Positions 21,985-31,397 of a DNA stretch of 31,428 nucleotides are shown piece by piece; within the stretch, counting starts at the first letter, position 1, and each line of letters begins with the position of its first letter. The position numbers and the translations under genes were made by a program. Under the pieces are notes generated by a model that ran no database searches, was not told the origin of the DNA, and saw only the letters and a program-made list of their open reading frames with translations. Source of the DNA: JAFHCF01 sp048497495 (lineage in GTDB: Bacteria > Pseudomonadota > Alphaproteobacteria > Rhizobiales > Ancalomicrobiaceae); assembly GCA_048497495.1 (NCBI GenBank), contig JAFHCF010000075.1:1-31428 (forward strand), read 5' to 3'.

Positions 21985-22755
21985 TCAGGCCGCCTCTTCC
22001 ATCGCGGCGCGATGCTTGTTGGGCAGGTAGGAGATCAACATGTCGCGGATCACCGCCGGGCTCTTGTTCTCGCGGATCATCATGACGCCGTCGATGACCA
22101 GCGTGAAGTTGACGTTCTCCTCGATCGCCTTGATCTGGAGCTTGTCGGCGATCGGCAGGGCGACGACGTTGGCCATGATCGCGCCGTAGAGCGTGGTGAG
22201 CAGCGCCACCGCCATGCCGGGGCCGATCTTCTTGGGGTCGTCCATGTGGGCGAACATCGAGATGAGGCCGATGATGGTGCCGACCATGCCCATGCCCGGC
22301 GCGGCGTTGCCCATGAAGTTGAAGAGCTTGTTGGCGTCTTCCAGGCGCTCGATGTGGAGATCGCGCTCGCGTTCCAGGGTCTCGCGGATGATGTGGAGAT
22401 CGAAGCCGTCGGCGATCATCCGCATGCCCTTGGCGAGGAACTCGTCCTCGATCTCGACCGCCTCGAGGCCGAGGGGCCCCTGCTTGCGGACGATGTCGGC
22501 GAGCTCGGCGATCTTCTCGATCATGTCGCGCGCCGAGACGTGGTGATTGAAGGCCACCGCCTTGAGGCCGGTCCCCATGGCGGCGAAGAAGCCCCCCATG
22601 GTGAAGCGCGCCATGGTGGTGACGAAGGCACCGACGATGACGACGACGGTGGCCAGCAGGTTCATGAACATGCCGAGGCTGGAGCCTTCGAGGAAGACCG
22701 CCATCACGAGAACGCCGAAGCCGCCGCCGATGCCGAGGAACGTCGCGATGTCCAT
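21985..22755 (-). CDS. motA: Flagellar motor stator subunit, MotA/PomA type (mirror copy)
   Basis: Identical to the 256-residue protein at 8674-9444, with four predicted membrane segments and the PomA-like AAPGMGMVGT and IGPGMAVALLTTLYGA motifs. First gene of the mirrored stator operon. Confidence 0.88.
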   Translation of the reverse strand: MDIATFLGIGGGFGVLVMAVFLEGSSLGMFMNLLATVVVIVGAFVTTMARFTMGGFFAAMGTGLKAVAFNHHVSARDMIEKIAELADIVRKQGPLGLEAVEIEDEFLAKGMRMIADGFDLHIIRETLERERDLHIERLEDANKLFNFMGNAAPGMGMVGTIIGLISMFAHMDDPKKIGPGMAVALLTTLYGAIMANVVALPIADKLQIKAIEENVNFTLVIDGVMMIRENKSPAVIRDMLISYLPNKHRAAMEEAA

Positions 22756-22860
22756 GGTCTACTCGCTCAAACGGGGGAGGCCCCCAACCGACTGAGGGGC
22801 CTTCCTCGAGGCGAAGTGTCGGCGATCAAAGGTAAGGAAGGGTTACCGTGACCGACGCGA

Positions 22861-23102
22861 CATCAACCATGATGGGTGACGGATCGGTATGGTTGATGGG
22901 GAGTGAAGACGGAAAAGGCCGCTCCCGCGTTCGCGAAAGCGGCCTTTTCGGCCGAAGACCGGATGAATTCGCGGCGTCATACCAACGGTCGGGGATGCCG
23001 ACGCATCCGACCGTTGAAGACATGCGAATTTCTCATAGGCATCAGCGGCATGAGAAATTCGCATACGGAATACCGAAGGGCATTTTCAATGCCCTCTGGT
23101 AT
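22861..23102. repeat. Hairpin cluster between the gatB and motA copies (mirror copy)
   Basis: Mirror of 8327-8568. It contains the 10-base stem at 22861-22898, the intrinsic terminator at 22913-22948 with A and T tracts, the two hairpins at 22983-23064 and the one at 23070-23102 over the gatB stop. No gene is supported in it. Confidence 0.6.
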
Positions 23103-24727
23103 CACTCGAGCCCGAGCTTGGCCTTCAGAATCTCGTTGACGGCCTGCGGGTTGGCCTTGCCGCCGGTCTGCTTCATCACCTGGCCGACGAACCAGCCGGA
23201 CATGGTCGGCTTGACCTTGATCTGCTCGACCTTGTCGGGGTTGGCGGCGATCACCGCGTCGACCGCCGCCTCGATGGCGCCGGTGTCGGTGACCTGCTTC
23301 AGGCCGCGGCTCTCGACAATCTCCTCAGCACTTCCGCCTTCTCGCATCAATATATCAAATACATCCTTGGCAATCTTCGAAGAAATTGCCTTGGTGTCGA
23401 GTAGTGCCCTCAGCAGTCCACCAAAATCCACGGATCGAATTAGATCCGGAACGGGCTTCTCGCTGTCCTTTGCAAAAGCAAACAGCTGACCAACAACCAA
23501 ATTCGCCACACTTTCTGCGGTTCCCCACAAAATGTCATGCTCAGTGGCACTCAAGTCCTGAGGCAAGGAGTTGAATCCAGTTGCCACGCCTTCCGGCCAT
23601 ACAAGCCGGGTCGAGAGCGTCTTGTATGCAACGTCTCGCGACGTACGCTTTGCGATTGCTTCAAAAACAGCGTCTTCAAATGCGTCGGCGATCTCCCTCT
23701 CTTCGCAAAGAAGATCAGCAATCTTTTCACGTAAACCGTATCCTTTATCGGGATCTTTGAACCGCGCCTTCTTGGCGTCGGGCAGCTCGGGCAGCCGCGA
23801 CTTCAGCTCGTCGACCCAAGCCTGTGAGAATTCGAGCGGAAGCAGGTCCGGGTCGGGGAAGTAGCGATAGTCGTGCGCCTCTTCCTTCGACCGCATCGAG
23901 CGGGTCTCGCCCTTCACCGAATCGAACAGGCGGGTTTCCTGCTTGATCGTGCCGCCGTCCTCGAGGATGCCGATCTGGCGGCGGGCCTCGTAGTCGATGG
24001 CCTGGCCGACGAAGCGGATCGAGTTGACGTTCTTGATCTCGCAACGGGTGCCGAGGTCGCCGCCGGGCTTCCTGACCGAGACGTTGACGTCGGCGCGCAT
24101 GTTGCCCTTGTCCATGTCGCCGTCGCAGGTGCCGAGGTAGCGCAGGATTGTCCTGAGCTTCGACAGATAGGCCTTGGCCTCGTCGCCGGAGCGCATGTCG
24201 GGCTTCGACACGATCTCCATCAGGGCGACGCCGGAGCGGTTGAGATCGACGAAGGTGGAGACCGGCGACTGGTCGTGGATCGACTTGCCGGCGTCCTGCT
24301 CGAGATGCAGCCGTTCGACGCCGACCTCGACGACCTCGCCGTCGGGCATGTCGAGATGGACGACACCCTCGCCGACGATCGGGCTCTTGTACTGGGAGAT
24401 CTGATAGCCCTGGGGAAGATCGGGGTAGAAATAGTTCTTCCGGTCGAACACCGAGCGCAGGTTGATCTCGGCCTCGAGCCCCAGCCCCGTGCGGACGGCC
24501 TGGGCGACGCATTCCTCGTTGATCACCGGCAGCATGCCGGGCATCGCCGCGTCGACCAGGGAGACGTGATCGTTGGGGGCGCCGCCGAATTCGGTCGAGG
24601 CGCCGGAGAACAGCTTGGCGTTCGAGGCGACCTGCGCGTGGACCTCCAGACCGATGATGACTTCCCAATCGCCGGTCGCCCCTTTCAGGAACTGCGACGG
24701 CTTGGCGGTGCGGAACGCGGTGAACAT
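23102..24727 (-). CDS. gatB: Asp-tRNA(Asn)/Glu-tRNA(Gln) amidotransferase subunit B, mosaic (mirror copy)
   Basis: Identical to the 541-residue GatB at 6702-8327, including the low-GC segment with extra residues, here at 23314-23759. That the unusual patch appears with no difference in both arms shows that it predates the fold-back or was already in the template molecule. It is not independent confirmation that the patch is real. Confidence 0.9.
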   Translation of the reverse strand: MFTAFRTAKPSQFLKGATGDWEVIIGLEVHAQVASNAKLFSGASTEFGGAPNDHVSLVDAAMPGMLPVINEECVAQAVRTGLGLEAEINLRSVFDRKNYFYPDLPQGYQISQYKSPIVGEGVVHLDMPDGEVVEVGVERLHLEQDAGKSIHDQSPVSTFVDLNRSGVALMEIVSKPDMRSGDEAKAYLSKLRTILRYLGTCDGDMDKGNMRADVNVSVRKPGGDLGTRCEIKNVNSIRFVGQAIDYEARRQIGILEDGGTIKQETRLFDSVKGETRSMRSKEEAHDYRYFPDPDLLPLEFSQAWVDELKSRLPELPDAKKARFKDPDKGYGLREKIADLLCEEREIADAFEDAVFEAIAKRTSRDVAYKTLSTRLVWPEGVATGFNSLPQDLSATEHDILWGTAESVANLVVGQLFAFAKDSEKPVPDLIRSVDFGGLLRALLDTKAISSKIAKDVFDILMREGGSAEEIVESRGLKQVTDTGAIEAAVDAVIAANPDKVEQIKVKPTMSGWFVGQVMKQTGGKANPQAVNEILKAKLGLE

Positions 24728-24827
24728 GAGTGCGGCCTCGATCGGACGAACGGAACTGTGGCTCCCTGGGTAGAGCGGATCGGGAACCGGTTCAAGAACC
24801 TCGTTGCGATGCGGCGGTGGGTTCCCC

Positions 24828-26036
24828 TCACGCCGCCTTCCTGAGATTGGGCAGGAACACCGTGAGGATGCCGATCGCCGGGAGCCAGGCGGAGATCTGG
24901 TAGACGTAGGTGATCGAGGTCATGTCCGCGATCTCGCCCAGCGCCGCCGCGCCGAGCCCGCCGAAGCCGAAGGCGAGGCCGAAGAACAGGCCGGAGATCA
25001 TGCCGACGCGGCCGGGCACCAGTTCCTGGGCGAAGACCAGGATCGCCGAGAAGGCCGACGACAGGATCAGGCCGATCACCACCGAGAGGACGGCGGTCAT
25101 GGTCAGGCCGACGTGCGGCAGCATCAGCGAGAAGGGCAGCGCGCCGAGAATGGACACCCAGATCACCGCCTTGCGGCCGATGCGGTCGCCGATCGGGCCG
25201 CCGACCAGGGTGCCGAGCGCCGCCGCGCCGAGGAACAGGAACAGATAGATCTGCGCCTCCTTGACCGACACGTGGAAGGTGTCGATCAGGTAGAAGGTGT
25301 AGTAGCTGGAGATGCTCGCCAGATAGACGTTCTTGGAGAAGGTCAGGATCATCAGGATGGCGAGGGCGCGGATCACCACCGATCGCGGCAGCCCCGAGAC
25401 CGGGCGGACGACGGGGCGGCCGGCGCGGGCGCGGCGATGTTCGCGGCCCCAGATGCCGACCCGGGTCAGGATCGCGATCCCGGCCAACGCCAGCACCGCG
25501 AACCAGGCCACCGAGGCGCGGCCGTTGGGCAGGACGATGAAGGCGGCGAGCAGCGGCCCGATCGCCGTGCCGGAATTGCCGCCGACCTGGAACAGCGACT
25601 GGGCCAGACCATGGCGCCCGCCGGAGGCGAGACGGGCCATGCGCGACGATTCTGGATGGAAGATCGACGAGCCGGTGCCGATCAGCCCGACCGCGATCAG
25701 GAGGACGCCGTAGGTCGGCGCCGCCGCCATCAAGAGCAGACCGATCAGCGTCGAGCCCATGCCGAAGGCGAGGCTGAAGGGCTGGGGATGACGGTCGGTC
25801 CAGATGCCGACCAGCGGCTGCAGCACCGACGCGGTCATCTGAAAGCACAGGGTGATCAAGCCGATCTGGCCGAAATCGAGATGGAACGCGTCCTTGAGGA
25901 TCGGGTAGCTCGCCGCCACCAACGACTGCATCGTGTCGTTGAGCATGTGCGAGACCGACAGCATGACGAGGATGGTCCAGGCGGTCCCCTCGGTGGCGGC
26001 GCGGGGCATCGGCGAGGCTTCGGAGGCGGCGGTCAT
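24828..26036 (-). CDS. fsr: MFS transporter, fosmidomycin resistance (Fsr) family (mirror copy)
   Basis: Identical to the 402-residue exporter at 5393-6601, with the signature GTGSSIFHPESSR and GGRHGLAQS. The leader with the 13-base direct repeat is also copied (26150-26184). Confidence 0.88.
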   Translation of the reverse strand: MTAASEASPMPRAATEGTAWTILVMLSVSHMLNDTMQSLVAASYPILKDAFHLDFGQIGLITLCFQMTASVLQPLVGIWTDRHPQPFSLAFGMGSTLIGLLLMAAAPTYGVLLIAVGLIGTGSSIFHPESSRMARLASGGRHGLAQSLFQVGGNSGTAIGPLLAAFIVLPNGRASVAWFAVLALAGIAILTRVGIWGREHRRARAGRPVVRPVSGLPRSVVIRALAILMILTFSKNVYLASISSYYTFYLIDTFHVSVKEAQIYLFLFLGAAALGTLVGGPIGDRIGRKAVIWVSILGALPFSLMLPHVGLTMTAVLSVVIGLILSSAFSAILVFAQELVPGRVGMISGLFFGLAFGFGGLGAAALGEIADMTSITYVYQISAWLPAIGILTVFLPNLRKAA

Positions 26037-26269
26037 CTCGGCGTTTCCCCTGCCCGGCCTTCGGGGCCGGAACGTTTTCGGCCGCTCGGGCGACGGGCCG
26101 AAGCGGGCCGCACACTCTGCTGGGTCCGACGCCTTACGTAAAGCTACGTGGAACGCAGGGGAGATCGGCGAGGAACGCAGGGGACGGGCACTGGGCCTCA
26201 CGCCCCGGTGCGCCGTACCAATGCGAGATGCGGCAAACCGCCGACCCGCGAGCACCGCTCTCCCGCGCC

Positions 26270-26513
26270 CCTCGCGGGACCTTCGCGTCATTCCGCTATG
26301 GCCCGGCGGATGGTCGGAATACGTCGCTTCAGGTCTGTGCGCGATGGTTCGAGACGCGCTCGTGCCGAGCGCTCCTCACCATGAGGTGTTTGTAATTGTT
26401 GAAGTATTTTAGAAGTACCTCATGGTGAGGAGAGCCCAACGGGCTCGTCTCGAACCATCGCGCAGGGAGATCGATGAGCCGCACCTTCGGAATGACGCAA
26501 TGGTCCCGCAAGG
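26270..26513. repeat. Nested palindromic intergenic element, RIME-like (mirror copy)
   Basis: Same branched inverted repeat as at 4916-5159, with middle arms at 26339-26356 and 26446-26463 and inner arms at 26372-26387 and 26417-26432. Because only one original is implied, it does not show that the element is multicopy. Confidence 0.72.
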
Positions 26514-26528
26514 GAAGGGAGAGAGAGC

Positions 26529-27500
26529 CTACCGCGGCAGATCCTCCCCGCCCCTGCCCTTCCAGGCCTTGTCGATCGCCGCGTCGGACTTGCCGGCGAG
26601 GCAGTCGCGGGTGACGAAGAGGGCCTTCTCGATCAGGGCGTGGTGGTCGGCCCCGCGCGCGCCGGTCGTCACCTGGAGGACGTGGCCGCCGGCCTTCTCG
26701 ATCGCCGCCACGTAAGGGCTCTGGAACTTCGCCGGGACCGCCTTGTCGGCGGGATCGGTGAGGAGGAAGAGCCGGGTCGGGTCGGCGCTCGCCGTGCGCG
26801 CCGCGACTTGTCGGGCTTCCGCCATCGGATCGAGATGGGCGCGTTTGCCCGACGCGCGGAAGGTGATGCCGTAGGCCCGGGTGAAGGCGCGGAAATCGAG
26901 CGGGCCGGAGGCGATGACGGCGCAGCCGATGTCGTCGCGGGCGGCGACGACGCTCGGCACCAGCATCGCCCCACCCGACTGGCCGGCGAGGTGGAAGCCG
27001 ACGACGCCCTCGCGCGCCTTGATGGCGTCGAGCGCCTTACGGGTGACCTCGGCCTCGAGCGCGGTGCGGCGATCGCCGTGCCAGCCCGACGAGCCGTTCA
27101 TCCCCATCCGGCCGAAATAGATCACCGGCACGCCGAGCCGCTCGCCCCAGACGCGGGAGGCGATGTCGATGTATTCGGGGGCTTGCGTCAGATAGCCGGG
27201 CTCGACCTCGCGCGCGCCGGTCCTCGACAGGCCGAGGACGTCGCCGGTGAAGAACACCACGGCCGCCTTGCCCCTGGCCGAGCCGTGCAGATAATACCGG
27301 ACGCAGATCCCGTCGCCGAAGGCCTCGACGAAGACCGCCTTGGGCAGCGCCGCGCACTGCTCACGCGATACTTTCGTTCCCTCGATCACGTCCTTGGCGG
27401 AAAAGAGCTTCACGCCTTGGGGAAGGCCCTGCGCCGAGGCCGCGCCGGGGCTCGCGAGGAGGCCGGCCAGCGCCAGCGCGGGGGCGAACCGCCGCGCCAT
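26529..27500 (-). CDS. Secreted alpha/beta-hydrolase-like protein (mirror copy)
   Basis: Identical to the 323-residue protein at 3929-4900, with signal peptide and GQSGG nucleophile elbow (Ser175). Begins 2 bases after the mirrored gatA stop. Function unknown. Confidence 0.77.
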   Translation of the reverse strand: MARRFAPALALAGLLASPGAASAQGLPQGVKLFSAKDVIEGTKVSREQCAALPKAVFVEAFGDGICVRYYLHGSARGKAAVVFFTGDVLGLSRTGAREVEPGYLTQAPEYIDIASRVWGERLGVPVIYFGRMGMNGSSGWHGDRRTALEAEVTRKALDAIKAREGVVGFHLAGQSGGAMLVPSVVAARDDIGCAVIASGPLDFRAFTRAYGITFRASGKRAHLDPMAEARQVAARTASADPTRLFLLTDPADKAVPAKFQSPYVAAIEKAGGHVLQVTTGARGADHHALIEKALFVTRDCLAGKSDAAIDKAWKGRGGEDLPR

Positions 27501-27502
27501 CC

Positions 27503-28993
27503 TCACCACCACTTCGCCGGCGTGAAGCGGCCCGCCGCCTGCTCGATGACGTCGGCGACCTGGAACAGCGTCTCCTCGTCGAAGGGACGGCCGATCAGCT
27601 GGAGGCCGAGCGGCAGGCCCTTGGCGTCGAGACCGCCGGGGACCGACATGCCGGGCAGGCCCGCCATGTTCACCGTCACGGTGAAGATGTCGTTCAAGTA
27701 CATCTCGACCGGATCGCCGCCGGTCTTCTCGCCGATGCCGAAAGCCGAGGACGGGGTCGCCGGCGTCAGCACCGCGTCGACACCGGAGCGATAAGCGATG
27801 TCGAAGTCGCGCTTGATCAGGGTGCGGATCTTCTGGGCGCGGACGTAATAGGCGTCGTAGTAGCCGGCCGACAGCACGTAGGTGCCGATCATGATGCGGC
27901 GGCGGACCTCGGCGCCGAAGCCGGCGGCGCGCGTCAGCTCGTAGGTGTCGGTGATGTCGTCGCCGGGGACGTGAAGGCCGTAGCGGATGCCGTCGTAGCG
28001 GGCGAGGTTCGAGGAGGCCTCGGCGGGAGCGACGATATAATAAGCCGGCAAAGCGTATTTGGTGTGGGGCAGCGAGATCTCGCGGATCTCGGCGCCGGCG
28101 TCCTTCAGCCAGGCGATGCCCTGTGTCCACAGGGTCTCGATCTCGGCCGGCATGGCGTCGACGCGGTATTCCTTGGGAATGCCGATGACCTTGCCCTTGA
28201 TCGAGCGGCCGATCGCCGCCTCATAGTCGGGGACGGCCACATCGACGGAGGTCGTGTCCTTGGGGTCGACCGAGGCCATCGACTTCAACAGGATGGCGGC
28301 GTCGCGGACGGTGCGGGCGAAGGGGCCGGCCTGATCGAGCGACGAGGCGAAGGCGACGATGCCCCAGCGCGAGCAGCGGCCATAGGTCGGCTTGATGCCG
28401 ACGGTGCCGGTGAAGGCGGCGGGCTGGCGGATCGAGCCGCCGGTGTCGGTGCCGGTGGCGCCGAGGCAGAGATGCGCGGCGACGGCGGCGGAGGAGCCGC
28501 CGGAGGAGCCGCCGGGCACCAGCGGGGTCGGGTCGATCGATCCGTCGTCGGCCTTGCGGCGCCAGGGGTTGATCACGTCGCCGAAGGCCGAGGTCTCGTT
28601 CGACGAGCCCATGGCGAATTCGTCGCAGTTGAGCTTGCCGAGGAGCACCGCGCCGTCGGCCCACAGGTTCGAGGTCACGGTCGATTCGTAGGGCGGCACG
28701 AAGTTGCCGAGGATCCTCGAGCAGGCGGTCGTCCGCACCCCCTCGGTGCAGTAGAGATCCTTGATGCCGAGCGGAATGCCCTCGAGCGGCCCGGCCTCGC
28801 CCTTGGCGAGCCGCGCGTCGGAGGCGGCGGCCATGGCGCGCGCCTTCTCGGGCGTCTCCAGCACGAAGGCGTTGAGGTCGCGGGCGCGTTCCACGGCGCC
28901 GAGATAGGCCTCGGTCAGCTCGGAGGCGGTGAAGGTCTTGGCGGCGAGGGCGTCGCGGGCCTCGGCGATGGTGAGGGCGGTCAGGTCGGTCAC
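27503..28993 (-). CDS. gatA: Asp-tRNA(Asn)/Glu-tRNA(Gln) amidotransferase subunit A (mirror copy)
   Basis: Identical to the 496-residue GatA at 2436-3926, with Lys78, Ser163 and Ser187 of the amidase triad and the same GTG start. A second essential gatCAB set in exact mirror order is a strong sign of one-step duplication. Confidence 0.92.
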   Translation of the reverse strand: MTDLTALTIAEARDALAAKTFTASELTEAYLGAVERARDLNAFVLETPEKARAMAAASDARLAKGEAGPLEGIPLGIKDLYCTEGVRTTACSRILGNFVPPYESTVTSNLWADGAVLLGKLNCDEFAMGSSNETSAFGDVINPWRRKADDGSIDPTPLVPGGSSGGSSAAVAAHLCLGATGTDTGGSIRQPAAFTGTVGIKPTYGRCSRWGIVAFASSLDQAGPFARTVRDAAILLKSMASVDPKDTTSVDVAVPDYEAAIGRSIKGKVIGIPKEYRVDAMPAEIETLWTQGIAWLKDAGAEIREISLPHTKYALPAYYIVAPAEASSNLARYDGIRYGLHVPGDDITDTYELTRAAGFGAEVRRRIMIGTYVLSAGYYDAYYVRAQKIRTLIKRDFDIAYRSGVDAVLTPATPSSAFGIGEKTGGDPVEMYLNDIFTVTVNMAGLPGMSVPGGLDAKGLPLGLQLIGRPFDEETLFQVADVIEQAAGRFTPAKWW

Positions 28994-29048
28994 GGGCGGA
29001 AATCCATCGAATGAGTGGGCGGGGCGAGGATCGACGGCTTGCGCCGGA

Positions 29049-29336
29049 TCACTCGACCACCTTGGGGACCACGAAGAAATCGTCCTCGGCCTGCGGCGCG
29101 TTGGCCGTGACCTGCTTCGGGATGCCGCCGTCGGTGACGACGTCGGCGCGCTTCTTCATGGCGATCGGGACGATCGAGGTCAGCGGCTCGACATTCGCGA
29201 CGTCGAGTTCGGCGAGTTGCTCGACGAAGCCGAGGATCGAATTGAGTTCGCCCTGGAGCTTGTCCACCTCCTCGTCGGCGACGCGGATGCGCGCGAGATG
29301 GGCGACACGGACGACGGTCGATCGATCGACGGACAT
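29049..29336 (-). CDS. gatC: Asp-tRNA(Asn)/Glu-tRNA(Gln) amidotransferase subunit C (mirror copy)
   Basis: Identical to the 95-residue GatC at 2093-2380, ending in the typical AEDDFFVVPKVVE. The promoter candidate is mirrored at 29404-29432. Confidence 0.9.
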   Translation of the reverse strand: MSVDRSTVVRVAHLARIRVADEEVDKLQGELNSILGFVEQLAELDVANVEPLTSIVPIAMKKRADVVTDGGIPKQVTANAPQAEDDFFVVPKVVE

Positions 29337-29652
29337 GGAGACCTCGGGAAAGGAACGCATGGGATCGGCCCACGTCGATCGGGCGACGCGGATGCACTCC
29401 CGCGTTCTAGCATCGGGGGATGGGAGGGGCAACGCGCCAAACCGGGCTCGACCGGCGCGGTCTCACGCCGCGCGGCCGGCGCCCGGTGAGAGGCGGAGTG
29501 TTCGACCCGGATCGATCGGGCCGACGCCGGGTTCTCCCGCGGCGAGATCCGCAACCCATGGGGAACTCGGGACGGCATTTCATCCGATGCATTCAGAGAA
29601 AAACTTTCCTAGAATGAATCCGGCCATTCGAACCGGTTCGACGAGGACAGAC

Positions 29653-30012
29653 ATGAACAGAGTCATTTTCGCCTTCGCCGCGTTTCTCGCCTTCTCCGGC
29701 GCCGCCGAGGCCGCCTGTACGAACAAGGCGGCCGGTGCCTGGCTCCTGATGGTCACCAACAACAAGGGCGGCGACCGCTGCGACGTCACGGTCTCTCAGA
29801 CCGGCGCCGTCAGCGGGACCTGCGCGAGCGGCACCAAGGTCAACGGATCGGTCAAGATCGACGCGGCCTGCCGGATCACCGGCCGGATTTTCGGCGCCGC
29901 GTTCACCGGCCGCACCGAGGCGATCGATCCGAAGAGAACCGTGGTGCCCAACCTGCTCATGCTCTACGGCAATCCGAACCTCATCGGCGCCATTTCCGGC
30001 TTTCGCAAGTGA
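29653..30012 (+). CDS. Small secreted protein of unknown function (mirror copy)
   Basis: Identical to the 119-residue product at 1417-1776, with a Sec signal peptide and four cysteines in the mature part. The ribosome binding site GAGGA and the 14-base palindrome (29628-29641) upstream are preserved. Confidence 0.72.
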   Translation: MNRVIFAFAAFLAFSGAAEAACTNKAAGAWLLMVTNNKGGDRCDVTVSQTGAVSGTCASGTKVNGSVKIDAACRITGRIFGAAFTGRTEAIDPKRTVVPNLLMLYGNPNLIGAISGFRK

Positions 30013-30040
30013 GGCATCGGACGCAACGAGGCACACCGCC

Positions 30041-30568
30041 ATGGGCCAAGCGTCGATCGTGATCCGGCCGGAACGACCCGAGGAGTTCGGTCGGATCCAC
30101 GACTTCGTGAAGACCGCCTTCGAGACGGCGAAAGTGTCGAATGGCGACGAGCAGGATTTCGTCGACCGATTGCGCGCCTCCGAGACCTACCTGCCGGATC
30201 TGGCGCTCGTCGCGGTCGAGGGCGATCGTCTCGTCGGCCACATCATGCTGACGCGCGCGGCGATCGATACGGCATCGGGGCGGCGCGAGATCCTGCTTCT
30301 CGCGCCGCTCGCCATCGATCTCGCCCACCGTGGACGCGGTCTCGGCGAGCGCCTGACGCGGGAGGGGCTCGAGCGAAGTCGGCGCGACGGTTTCGACGCG
30401 GTCACGCTCGTCGGCGATCCCGCCTACTACGGCCGCTTCGGCTTCCGCCCGGCGAGCGATTTCGGCGTGACGAACACCAACGGCATCCCGGCTCGATACG
30501 TCCAGATGCTCGAACTCGTTCCCGACGCGCTCGCGGACGTGTCCGGTTCCATCACCTACGCCACCTGA
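30041..30568 (+). CDS. GNAT family N-acetyltransferase, YhbS-like (mirror copy)
   Basis: Identical to the 175-residue protein at 861-1388, with HRGRGLGERL as the acetyl-CoA site and the LVGDPAYYGRFGF motif. Lies between the mirrored secreted-protein gene and ruvX. Confidence 0.85.
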   Translation: MGQASIVIRPERPEEFGRIHDFVKTAFETAKVSNGDEQDFVDRLRASETYLPDLALVAVEGDRLVGHIMLTRAAIDTASGRREILLLAPLAIDLAHRGRGLGERLTREGLERSRRDGFDAVTLVGDPAYYGRFGFRPASDFGVTNTNGIPARYVQMLELVPDALADVSGSITYAT

Positions 30569-30660
30569 GCGCCGCGCCGGCCCGGCGACGAGGGACGGCG
30601 GAGGGGGACGGCCGCTCACGCGCCCTCCCCTTCGCGCCTCCGCCGTGCTAGGGCTCGACC

Positions 30661-31224
30661 ATGGCCGCTCCCGATCCCACCCTTTCGCTTCCCGACCTCG
30701 CCGCCCGTCTGGCGCCGTCGGCCCGTCTCCTCGGGCTCGATCTCGGCACCAAGACCATCGGTCTGGCGCTCTCCGACCTCGGCCGGCGCATCGCCACGCC
30801 GCTCGAGACGATCAAGCGACGGAAGTTCTCGCTCGACGTCGCCGAACTCCTCGCCATCGCCGCGAAGTTTCAGGTGGCCGGGCTGGTGATCGGCCTGCCC
30901 TTCAACATGGACGGCTCGGAGGGCCCGCGCGCCCAGGCGACCCGCGCCTTCGTGCGCAATCTGGTGCCGCTGACGACATTACCGATCGCCTATTGGGACG
31001 AACGGCTGTCGACGACCGCCGTGACCCGCACTCTGCTGGAGGCCGACACCTCGCGGGCCAAGCGCGCCGAGGCCGTCGACAAGATGGCGGCGAGCTTCAT
31101 CCTGCAAGGGGCGCTCGACCGCATGCAGACGATGGCTCGGGCGGCGCGGGACGCGGCGGAGGAGAAGGAAGCGCGCGGGGGGGGAGGCGGCCCGCCGCCG
31201 GCGCGACCGCTCCGAAGGGTGTGA
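30661..31224 (+). CDS. ruvX: YqgF/RuvX family nuclease (mirror copy)
   Basis: Identical to the 187-residue protein at 205-768, with D27, E114 and D140 as the acidic site. On this strand the GCTAGGGC box at 30647-30654 is easy to see, only 6 bases before the ATG at 30661. Confidence 0.9.
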   Translation: MAAPDPTLSLPDLAARLAPSARLLGLDLGTKTIGLALSDLGRRIATPLETIKRRKFSLDVAELLAIAAKFQVAGLVIGLPFNMDGSEGPRAQATRAFVRNLVPLTTLPIAYWDERLSTTAVTRTLLEADTSRAKRAEAVDKMAASFILQGALDRMQTMARAARDAAEEKEARGGGGGPPPARPLRRV

Positions 31225-31358
31225 CCACGGGCGAGACCACTCCGATATGGGCGCGAACGTCCACTTCGGCGATGCGCCCACATTCCCCCATGCCCTCTCC
31301 TCCTCGTCATCCCCGGGCTCGACCCCACGGCTGTCCGGTTCAGGCTGCGCGCGCATGC

Positions 31359-31397
31359 GCGCCCTTCCTTCTCCCCTTACGGGAGAAGGAAGGGCGC
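31359..31397. repeat. REP-like hairpin near the right end (mirror copy)
   Basis: Same 17-base stem as at 32-70. The region 31225-31428 contains no supported gene. With the hairpin at the left end, the window begins and ends just outside the same palindrome. Confidence 0.72.
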